A DNA stretch of 6,621 bases from DATHSN01 sp035464115 (lineage in GTDB: Bacteria > Actinomycetota > Acidimicrobiia > Acidimicrobiales > SKKL01): NCBI GenBank assembly GCA_035464115.1, contig DATHSN010000234.1, positions 1 through 6,621 of the forward strand, given 5' to 3'. The position numbers were made by a program, and so were the translations under genes. Shown here one piece after another: positions 1-6,621 of this stretch; the first letter of the stretch is position 1; each line of letters opens with the position of its first letter. The notes under the pieces are model-generated. The model saw nothing but the letters and a program-made list of their open reading frames with translations, did no database searches and was not told the DNA's origin.

Positions 1-1285
<1,285 letters not shown>

Positions 1286-1293
<8 letters not shown>

Positions 1294-2101
1294 CGAGCAC
1301 CTCCCCAGGGTCGATCTCGAGGTCGGCCACGTGGACCGCCTCGCCGGTGAGCACCGCCCGGCCGTCGTAGAGGTCGACCACCACCTCGCCACCGGGCATG
1401 CCGACGCGGACCCGGTCGCCCACCAGGCCCCACTGGTGGGCGTGGTGGGCGGCCACGCACGCCCCGCTGCCGCAGGCCTCGGTGATGCCCGCGCCCCGCT
1501 CCCAGACCCGCAGCACGATGGCGTCGGGACCGACCGGGGCGATGATCTCGAGGTTGATGCCCGCAGGGAACTGGCCCTCGACCGCAGGGCCCACCGCCGC
1601 GAGGTCGAGGGCCTCGACGTCGGCCACCCAGGCCACCACGTGGGGGTTGCCGATGTCGGCGGTGGTGACCGCCTCGGTGACGAGCGGCAGCACCTCGGGC
1701 AGATCGGGGCCGGGCCGGACCTCGCCCATGTCGACCCGCACCGAGCTGCGCGCCGGGCTGGGGCCGGGCGCCACGTGGAGGTGTCGGCGCCCGGCGTCGG
1801 TGTCGGCGATGACGTCGAGGGAGGCGAGCCCCCGGGCGCGGGCCACGGCCTGGGCGAGGCAGCGGATGCCGTTGCCACTCGTCTCGGCGCGGCTCCCGTC
1901 GGCGTTCCAGAGGTGCATGACCACGTCGGCCTCGGGACCGCCGACCCGGGCGCCGTGGATGAACCCGTCGGCGCCGACCCCGCGACGGCGGTCGCACAGG
2001 GCCCGGGCCAGCTCGGGTCCGGCCTCGATCGGGACCGGGTTGGTCTCGTCGAGCGCGATGAGGAAGTCGTTGCCCAGTCCGTGGTGCTTGGCGAGGTGCA
2101 T
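1286..2101 (-). CDS. dapF: Diaminopimelate epimerase DapF with Ser in place of the first catalytic Cys
   Basis: DapF interconverts LL- and meso-diaminopimelate for lysine and peptidoglycan synthesis, using a two-cysteine acid/base pair and no cofactor. The 271-residue product has the family's usual length and motifs: HGLGNDF (7-13), WNADGS (65-70), SGNGIRC (75-81), GNPH (151-154), ERGAG (201-205) and ACGSGAC (209-215). The second catalytic cysteine is present as C210. The first, expected in the CGNG motif, is Ser75 (codon AGT at 1879-1877), one base away from a Cys codon. C81 is the common non-catalytic Cys of this motif. The ATG start at 2101 fits the family N-terminus (MHLAKHHGLGNDF) and has GGAGG upstream, though only 3 nt away. 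The gene follows miaA by 74 nt and overlaps hflX. The family is certain, but full epimerase activity is less so because of Ser75. Confidence 0.94.
1300..1306 (-). promoter_or_regulatory. Shine-Dalgarno sequence of hflX
   Basis: On the minus strand GGGGAGG ends 6 nt before the GTG at 1293-1291. It is the strongest ribosome-binding site seen in the window and lies inside the last codons of dapF. It decides the hflX start and suggests that hflX can recruit ribosomes independently of the genes upstream. Confidence 0.7.
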
Positions 2102-2104
2102 GTG

Positions 2105-2109
2105 CCTCC
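2105..2109 (-). promoter_or_regulatory. Shine-Dalgarno-like site of dapF
   Basis: The minus strand reads GGAGG, then CAC, then the ATG of dapF. The core matches the anti-Shine-Dalgarno sequence, but the 3-nt spacer is shorter than usual. No other in-frame start nearby makes a better DapF N-terminus. Confidence 0.5.
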
Positions 2110-2153
2110 AGTCTCGCCTGCCAGCGATCGGATCCACCACCGGGTTGCCCCGG

Positions 2154-2170
2154 CCCACCGGCGGGGTGGG
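2154..2170 (-). other. Small GC hairpin between miaA and dapF
   Basis: A perfect 6-bp inverted repeat (CCCACC / GGTGGG, 5-nt loop) begins 5 nt past the miaA stop. No T-run follows on the minus strand, so it is not a canonical intrinsic terminator. It could slow decay or partly attenuate transcription into dapF, or be chance in GC-rich DNA. The rest of the 74-nt gap shows no clear promoter. Confidence 0.25.
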
Positions 2171-2175
2171 GAGCG

Positions 2176-3117
2176 TCAGGTCGATCGGGCCGCGTCCACG
2201 AGCTCGAGCAGGGCGGGCAGGACCTCGGCCGGGTCGTGCTCGGCATCGAGCCACACGATGCGCGGGTCGCGCCGGAACCAGCGCTCCTGGCGCCGGGCGA
2301 AGCGGCGGGTGCGGGTGATGGCGAGCTCGACGGCCTCGGCGAGCGTCGAGCGACCGGCGAGGTGGTCGAGCAGCTCGCGGTAGCCGAGGGCCTGCGCGGC
2401 CGTGCGCGACGGGCCCCGTGGATCGTCGGCGAGGCGGCGGACCTCGTCGAGGAACCCGGCGTCGAGCTGGGCCTGATAGCGCGCCGCGATCCGCTGGTCG
2501 ATCACCGGGCGGGGCAGCCGCACCCCGACCAGCGCGTAGCGGGTGGGGGGATGGGCCTCGAGCCCCGGCCCGAACGACGAGAAGGGGTGACCCGACCCGA
2601 GCGTGACCTCGAGCGCCCGCACGACCCGCCGACGGTTGGTCGGCTCCATGCGGGCCGCGGCCTCGGGGTCGAGCTCGGCGAGACGGCGGTGGAGCCCGGC
2701 GGTGTCGGGGTCGGCCTCGAGGGCGGCGGCCACGTCGGGGAACCGACCCGGGATGTCGAGCTGGTCGACGACGGCGCGCAGGTAGAGCCCGGTGCCGCCG
2801 ACCAGCAGCGGCCACCCGCCTCGGGCCTCGACGTCGTCGACCGCGGCGGTGATCGCCCGCTGGAACTCGGCGACGGTGAACTCCTCCCACGGGTCGACCA
2901 GGTCGAGCCCGTGGACGGGCACCTCGGCCCGCTCAGCGGGGCTCGGCGCGGCGGTGCCGATGTCCATGCCCCGGTACACCGCCATCGAGTCGACCGACAC
3001 CAGCTCGGTGCCCGGTCGGGCGCGGGCGACGGCCAGCGCGAGGGCCGACTTGCCCGACGCGGTGGTCCCGACCAGCGCGAGGGGTCGGGCGGCGGGCGAC
3101 GGCGGGGCGGGCGGCAC
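2176..3117 (-). CDS. miaA: tRNA dimethylallyltransferase MiaA
   Basis: MiaA transfers a dimethylallyl group from DMAPP to N6 of A37 in tRNAs reading UNN codons, giving i6A, the substrate of MiaB. The 313-residue product has the usual length. Its motifs are a P-loop GTTASGKS at 17-24 (most homologues have Pro at the second position), VSVDSMAVYRGMDIGTA at 40-56 including the catalytic Asp43, VGGTGLYLRAV at 106-116, EPTNRRRVVRALEV at 158-171, QALGYREL at 242-249, and the basic tRNA-binding segment TRTRRFARRQERWFRR at 268-283. The GTG at 3117 is preferred because it lies 4 nt after the stop of the APH-like gene and leaves a normal short leader before the P-loop. The open frame extends further upstream only by overlapping that gene out of frame. 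No strong Shine-Dalgarno sequence is visible, so translational coupling is inferred. Confidence 0.96.
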   Translation of the reverse strand: MPPAPPSPAARPLALVGTTASGKSALALAVARARPGTELVSVDSMAVYRGMDIGTAAPSPAERAEVPVHGLDLVDPWEEFTVAEFQRAITAAVDDVEARGGWPLLVGGTGLYLRAVVDQLDIPGRFPDVAAALEADPDTAGLHRRLAELDPEAAARMEPTNRRRVVRALEVTLGSGHPFSSFGPGLEAHPPTRYALVGVRLPRPVIDQRIAARYQAQLDAGFLDEVRRLADDPRGPSRTAAQALGYRELLDHLAGRSTLAEAVELAITRTRRFARRQERWFRRDPRIVWLDAEHDPAEVLPALLELVDAARST

Positions 3118-3121
3118 CGGG

Positions 3122-3943
3122 TCAGAAGAGCTCGTCGAGCAGGACGTAGAGCTCGAGCTTGACCACGTCGGGCCACTCGATGCCGTACGCCTCGAAGAAC
3201 GGGCCGACGGCGTGACCGCCCAGGTTGCGGGCGATGCTGGTCGCGGCCACGGCCAGGTCGAGGTAGCGGTCGGCCACCCCGCACCGCCCGAGGTCGACGT
3301 AGCCGATGACCTCACCCCGGTCGAGGATCACGTTGGGGAAGCTGTAGTCGCCGTGGACCACCACCAGGTCCTCGTCGCCGGGCGGTCGCAGCGCCTCGAT
3401 CACCGCCAGCAGATCGTCGGGGGTCTGGCCACGGTGCAGCGGGTCGAAGTCGTCGGCGTCGACCCGGCCGGCGGCGATGCGCTGGCGCGCCGCGGCCAGG
3501 CGGACATCGAGGCGGGTGTCGAAGGGGCACGCATCGATGGAGAGCGCCTCGTGGAACCGGCGCAGACCCTGGGCCAGGGCGGTGACGAGGCGCTCGGGGG
3601 CGCCGTGGTGCACCGGGTCGGTGGCGTCGGCGCCACCGAGGGCCTCGGTGAGCAGCCAGCCCGACCCGTCGGTGGCGGTGGCGTGCGCCACGACCGACGG
3701 CACCGCCACCCGCCCGGCCAGCCACCGCAGGCGCTCGGCCTCGACCGCGGTGCCGCCCTCCCACGGATCGGCGGCGTCGGCCGGCGCCGTGCGCTTGAGG
3801 TAGCGGCGCCCGCGGTCGGGGTGCTCGACCCGCCAGACCTCGGCGCGGGCGCGCCCGTCGTCGACCGGGTGCACGGTGGAGCCGGCGAGGGCCGCCGCCA
3901 GCTCGGGCGGGACGCCCGGGGGGAGCCCGTCGGGGGCGTCCAC
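3122..3943 (-). CDS. APH(3')-type aminoglycoside O-phosphotransferase-like protein
   Basis: The predicted 273-residue protein is an APH-fold kinase closest in motif pattern to the APH(3') aminoglycoside kinases (usually about 260-275 aa), which use ATP or GTP to phosphorylate the 3'-OH. N-lobe: Lys50 in YLKRT and EAERLRWLAGR (68-78), matching the ATP-binding Lys/Glu pair. C-lobe: RFHEALSIDACPF (129-141), VDADDFD (161-167), TPDDLL (174-179), the Brenner-type loop VHGDYSFPN (196-204; H197, D199, N204), metal-binding VDLGR (216-220) and GVADRYLDLA (222-231). The C-terminus YVLLDELF closely resembles that of APH(3') enzymes, where the terminal residues contact the aminoglycoside. The GTG start at 3943 follows the miaB stop by 1 nt (TGAcGTG), with no visible Shine-Dalgarno sequence. 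The fold is near certain. Aminoglycoside as the real substrate is inferred from motifs; another small-molecule kinase role remains possible. Confidence 0.88.
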   Translation of the reverse strand: MDAPDGLPPGVPPELAAALAGSTVHPVDDGRARAEVWRVEHPDRGRRYLKRTAPADAADPWEGGTAVEAERLRWLAGRVAVPSVVAHATATDGSGWLLTEALGGADATDPVHHGAPERLVTALAQGLRRFHEALSIDACPFDTRLDVRLAAARQRIAAGRVDADDFDPLHRGQTPDDLLAVIEALRPPGDEDLVVVHGDYSFPNVILDRGEVIGYVDLGRCGVADRYLDLAVAATSIARNLGGHAVGPFFEAYGIEWPDVVKLELYVLLDELF

Positions 3944-3944
3944 G

Positions 3945-5411
3945 TCAGCCGGCGACGACGGGGATGCGCGTGCGGTGCCGGGGGGCGGCGAGCACCTCGC
4001 GGAGCTCGCCCCGCAGGCTGTGGGCTCCGGCCGAGGTGACCTCGGCCGTGGCGAGGGTGCCCACCCGCAGCGGCGTGGGCGACGGGAAGTGCACCAGCTT
4101 GTTCTGCCGGGTGCGCCCGGTGAGCACCGTAGGGTCCTTCTTCGACGGGCCCTCCACGATGACCTCCGCGACCCGCCCCACGCGGTCGGCGTGGCGCAGA
4201 GCCCCCGATGGCTCGACGACCTGGCGCAGTCGCTCGAACCGGGCCCCGCACACGTCGGCGGGGACGAACTGGTCGACCAGCTCGGCCGCCTCGGTGCCGG
4301 GACGGGGCGAGAAGATGAAGGTGTAGGCGCTGTCGTAACCGGCGGCGGCCACGACCTCGAGGGTGCGCTCGAAGTCGTCGTCGGTCTCGCCCGGGAAGCC
4401 CACGATGAGGTCGGTGGTGATGGCCAGGTCGGGGACCGCGGCGCGGGCCGCGGCGAGCTTGTCGAGGTAGCGCTCGGCCGTGTAGCCGCGGTGCATGGCG
4501 GCGAGGACGCGGTCGGACCCGGACTGCAGCGGCAGGTGGAGGTGCTCGCACACCGCGGGGACCTCGGCCATGGCGGTGATGGTCTCGGGCCGCAGGTCCT
4601 TGGGGTGCGGACTGGTGTAGCGCACCCGGTGGATGCCCTCGACCGCGCCGACGGCCCGCAACAGGTCGGCGAAGAGGGGTCGGGGCCGGCGACGATCGTC
4701 GGTGGCCCAGGCGGCGCCGGCCACCAAGACATCGGCGGCGGGATCGACCTCGGCGCCACGCAGGCGGGTGGTGAGGTCGCGGCCGTAGGAGTTGACGTTC
4801 TGGCCGAGCAGGGTGACCTCGACCACGCCGTCGGCGGCGAGGCGCTCGACCTCACCGACCAGCTCACCGAAGGGTCGGCTGACCTCGACGCCCCGGACCG
4901 ACGGGACGATGCAGAACGCGCACGAGTTGTCGCAGCCGATCTGGATGGTGACCCAGGCCGCGTAGTCGACCTCGCGCTTGACCGGCAGCGCCGACGGGAA
5001 CGCCTCGGCCTCGTCGAGGGCGGCCTGCTCGAGGATCTCGACGATGGGGCCGCCGGCGCGGGCCTCGTGGAGCAGCTCGGCGGCGCGGTGCACGTTGTGG
5101 GTGCCGAACACCACGTCGACGTGCGGTGCCCGCTGCCGGATGGTGTCGCGGTCCTTTTGGGCGAGGCAGCCGCCGACCACGATCTCGAGGTCGGGGCGCT
5201 CGGCCTTGAGGGCCTTGAGCTGGCCGAGTGCCCCGTAGAGCTTGTTGTCGGCGTTCTCGCGGATGCAGCAGGTGTTGAGCACCACCACGTCGGCATCGTC
5301 GGTGGAGGCAGCCGGGACCAGCCCGTCGGCCTCGAGCAGGCCGGCGATGCGCTCGGAGTCGTGCTCGTTCATCTGGCACCCGTAGGTGCGCACGAAGTAG
5401 CTGCGGGGCAC
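3945..5411 (-). CDS. miaB: tRNA-2-methylthio-N6-dimethylallyladenosine synthase MiaB
   Basis: MiaB is a radical-SAM methylthiotransferase with two [4Fe-4S] clusters that converts i6A37 to ms2i6A37, acting on the MiaA product. The 488-residue protein has the UPF0004 domain with cluster cysteines C12 (TYGCQMNEHDSE), C48 (NTCCIRENADNKLYG) and C82 (VVGGCLAQKD). The radical-SAM motif CDNSCAFC holds C160, C164 and C167 and is followed by IVPSVRG. Further family motifs are LLGQNVNSYG (201-210), YTSPHPKDL (265-273), LHLPLQSGSD (291-300) and DLIVGFPGET (334-343). A C-terminal TRAM-like domain covers about 411-472. Residues about 211-245 form an insertion, absent from E. coli-type MiaB, ahead of PLFADLLRAV. 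The GTG at 5411 is the only plausible start because an in-frame TAG lies 9 nt upstream. No clear Shine-Dalgarno sequence is visible. MiaB rather than RimO or MtaB is supported by the motifs and by miaA nearby. Confidence 0.97.
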   Translation of the reverse strand: MPRSYFVRTYGCQMNEHDSERIAGLLEADGLVPAASTDDADVVVLNTCCIRENADNKLYGALGQLKALKAERPDLEIVVGGCLAQKDRDTIRQRAPHVDVVFGTHNVHRAAELLHEARAGGPIVEILEQAALDEAEAFPSALPVKREVDYAAWVTIQIGCDNSCAFCIVPSVRGVEVSRPFGELVGEVERLAADGVVEVTLLGQNVNSYGRDLTTRLRGAEVDPAADVLVAGAAWATDDRRRPRPLFADLLRAVGAVEGIHRVRYTSPHPKDLRPETITAMAEVPAVCEHLHLPLQSGSDRVLAAMHRGYTAERYLDKLAAARAAVPDLAITTDLIVGFPGETDDDFERTLEVVAAAGYDSAYTFIFSPRPGTEAAELVDQFVPADVCGARFERLRQVVEPSGALRHADRVGRVAEVIVEGPSKKDPTVLTGRTRQNKLVHFPSPTPLRVGTLATAEVTSAGAHSLRGELREVLAAPRHRTRIPVVAG

Positions 5412-5440
5412 GGCGTCAGGCTACGGGATGGGCCACCCGG

Positions 5441-5818
5441 CTAGGGCTCGTCGTCGCCGACCGGCTCGAACAACGTGAGGTGCACGCCGCCCGGGTCGGT
5501 GAGGGTGAACGAGCGGTGCCCCCAGGGCATGACCTCGACCGGACCCGACGCCGCACCGGCGGCCGCCACCGTGGCGTGGGCGGCGTCGGCGTCGGCCACG
5601 TGGAGAGCGAACCGCAGCCCCGCCACGGTGGCCGTGGCGGGGCGCAGCAGCTCGAGGTAGGTGTCGGCCGCGAGCCGAAAGAGGATGCCCTCGTCGCCGT
5701 CGAACTCCTCGACGACCTCGAGCCCGATCACGTCGCGGTAGAAGGCGCGCCGGGCGTCGAAGTCGTCGGGGGTGAGCACGATGCGGACCGGGCCGACGGC
5801 GCCGAGGGGGTGGTCCAT
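5441..5818 (-). CDS. VOC (glyoxalase/bleomycin-resistance fold) family protein
   Basis: This is a 125-residue protein with the two-module VOC layout. The first beta-alpha-beta-beta-beta module runs about residues 10-60 (VRIVLTPDDFDARRAFYRDV then IGLEVVEEF and TYLELLRP). The second runs about 68-120 (LRFALHVADADAAHATV, then HRSFTLTDPGGVHLTLFEP). The usual metal-ligand His of the first strand is not evident, and the position normally Glu in the last strand (G..IELF) reads Thr115. Metal-dependent catalysis is therefore doubtful, and a ligand-binding or bleomycin-resistance-like role is as likely. The substrate is unknown. The ATG at 5818 overlaps the recA stop by one base (TGATG), so translation is probably coupled to recA. 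The frame stays open far upstream but only as a shadow of recA. The gene occupies the place recX usually holds and ends 29 nt before miaB. Confidence 0.88.
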   Translation of the reverse strand: MDHPLGAVGPVRIVLTPDDFDARRAFYRDVIGLEVVEEFDGDEGILFRLAADTYLELLRPATATVAGLRFALHVADADAAHATVAAAGAASGPVEVMPWGHRSFTLTDPGGVHLTLFEPVGDDEP

Positions 5819-6621
5819 CAGTCGTCGAGCGAGATCGGCTCGTCGTCGGCGTCGGACATGGCGTCGGGCAGGGCGTCGGCCTCGTCGACCACACCGATGC
5901 CGACCTGGGCCCGGACCCGCTCGGAGATGTCGACCATGATCTCGGGGTTGTCGTGCAGGAAGCCCTTGGCGTTCTCGCGACCCTGGCCGAGCTGCTCGCC
6001 GTCGTAGGTGTACCAGGCACCCGACTTCTTCACGATGCCGAGGTCGACGCCGAGGTCGAGCACCGAGCCCTCTCGGCTGATGCCCTTGCCGTACATGATG
6101 TCGAACTCGGCCTGCTTGAACGGCGGGCTGACCTTGTTCTTGACGATCTTGCAGCGGGTGCGGTTGCCGACCACCTCGACGCCGTCCTTGATCGACTCGA
6201 TGCGGCGGATGTCGATGCGGACCGAGCTGTAGAACTTGAGCGCCCGCCCACCGGGGGTGGTCTCGGGTGAGTTGTGCACCATGACACCGTCGACGAAGTA
6301 GTTGTGGGTGCCCTCGACCTCGATGTCGAAGCGATGCGTCTGACGGCCGTTGGGCGGCGCCACCTCGATGCGGGTGATCGGCATCGGCACCAGCTCGGTC
6401 CGCTCCGGAGCGAACACGGTGTCGACGGCGAAGCGACCCCGGTAACGAGGCAGGAGCTTGTGCTCCATCGTCGGGTGGACGAACGGCGCGATCAGCGCGT
6501 GGAGCTTGGCGGTGGAGGCGGTGTCGAAGGTGAGCACCGCCTGGCGCCGGGCGCCCCGCTCGGCGAGCCGTGCGTGGAGGCCCCACGTGTCGGCCAGGTG
6601 CTGGGCCAGACGCTCACGGGA
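5818..6621 (-). CDS. recA: Recombinase RecA, 3' part, with an intein (5' end outside window)
   Basis: RecA is the ATP-dependent strand-exchange protein of homologous recombination and the SOS response. The window holds 267 codons of one open frame: 117 residues of intein, then 150 residues of C-extein. The extein begins SPETTPGGRALKFYSSVR and continues with GNRTRCKIVKNKVSPPFKQA, FDIMYGKGISREGSVLDLG, SGAWYTYDGEQLGQGRENA and an acidic tail ending DDEPISLDD. This covers the end of the core domain (L2-adjacent strand onward) and the C-terminal domain. The frame is uninterrupted to the window edge, so splicing rather than a broken gene is expected. The Walker A/B and L1 regions are outside the window. 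The next gene starts within its stop codon, and no recX follows. Confidence 0.96.
   Translation of the reverse strand, partial: SRERLAQHLADTWGLHARLAERGARRQAVLTFDTASTAKLHALIAPFVHPTMEHKLLPRYRGRFAVDTVFAPERTELVPMPITRIEVAPPNGRQTHRFDIEVEGTHNYFVDGVMVHNSPETTPGGRALKFYSSVRIDIRRIESIKDGVEVVGNRTRCKIVKNKVSPPFKQAEFDIMYGKGISREGSVLDLGVDLGIVKKSGAWYTYDGEQLGQGRENAKGFLHDNPEIMVDISERVRAQVGIGVVDEADALPDAMSDADDEPISLDD
6271..6621 (-). mobile_element. C-terminal part of a RecA intein with LAGLIDADG-type endonuclease remnant or domain
   Basis: An intein is an in-frame protein-splicing element that excises itself and ligates its flanks. The 117 visible residues start in what resembles the distal part of a LAGLIDADG homing endonuclease (LAQHLADTWGLHARL, then LHALIAPFVHPTMEHKLLP and RYRGRF). 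Splicing block F follows (HRFDIEVEGTHNYFVDG), then block G (VMVHN) with the conserved penultimate His and terminal Asn. The next residue is Ser, a proper C+1 nucleophile, at the first codon of SPETTPGG. All visible C-terminal splicing residues are intact. The intein N-terminus, its Cys/Ser1, block B and the LAGLIDADG motifs themselves lie outside the window, so endonuclease activity cannot be judged. Confidence 0.93.

Noticed and set aside
2154..2170. Intrinsic terminator after miaA
   Set aside because: The stem is only 6 bp and no T-run follows on the minus strand, so it is listed only as a hairpin of uncertain role.
3122..5296. Minus-strand 724-codon frame suggesting a giant fusion with the APH-like kinase at its end
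   Set aside because: The first ~450 codons are the wrong frame of miaB (Ser/Pro/Arg/Thr-rich). The kinase has a suitable GTG one base after the miaB stop, giving the normal family length.
3876..5444. Plus-strand open frame of 522 codons opposite miaB
   Set aside because: It is longer than miaB but has no recognisable domain and a low-complexity Val/Gly/Asp/Glu composition, and the opposite strand gives a complete MiaB with all cluster cysteines.
5441..6586. Minus-strand 381-codon frame that could make a much longer VOC protein
   Set aside because: The extra N-terminal part is out-of-frame recA/intein sequence, rich in Arg/Pro/Gly/His. The VOC domain begins right after the ATG overlapping the recA stop.

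Overview
The window is a stretch of high-GC bacterial chromosome in which every convincing gene lies on the minus strand. Read in the direction of transcription (high to low coordinates) the order is: recA (3' part, interrupted by an intein) > a small VOC/glyoxalase-fold protein > miaB > an APH(3')-type phosphotransferase > miaA > dapF > hflX (last few codons cut off by the window edge). The recA/miaB/miaA/dapF/hflX order, the heavy G/C third-position bias, the GTG starts and the RecA, MiaB and HflX sequences point to an actinobacterium. Acidimicrobiia or a relative is my best guess from sequence style, but it is not proven.

Region 5818-6621 is the 3' end of recA. The first 351 nt read are the C-terminal half of an intein (end of a LAGLIDADG-type endonuclease domain, then splicing blocks F and G ending His-Asn). 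They are followed by 150 residues of RecA C-extein beginning Ser-Pro-Glu-Thr-Thr. Region 5441-5818 is a 125-residue VOC protein whose ATG overlaps the recA stop (TGATG); it sits where recX is usually found. Region 3945-5411 is miaB (tRNA ms2i6A37 methylthiotransferase). Region 3122-3943 is an APH(3')-like aminoglycoside kinase placed between miaB and miaA with 1-nt and 4-nt gaps. Region 2176-3117 is miaA (tRNA A37 dimethylallyltransferase). After a 74-nt gap containing a small hairpin comes dapF (1286-2101), then hflX (1-1293), which overlaps dapF by 8 nt and has the best Shine-Dalgarno sequence of the window.

The genes look like one co-transcribed run. MiaA and MiaB catalyse consecutive steps on the same tRNA nucleotide, RecA is the recombinase, DapF makes meso-diaminopimelate for lysine and peptidoglycan, and HflX is a ribosome-associated GTPase. 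The accessory elements in this conserved frame are the recA intein, the VOC gene and the APH(3')-like gene. The strongest oddity inside a housekeeping gene is DapF, where the first catalytic cysteine (CGNG motif) reads as serine (SGNG, codon AGT). I see no RNA gene, CRISPR array, insertion sequence or clear promoter; the operon promoter presumably lies upstream of recA, outside the window.
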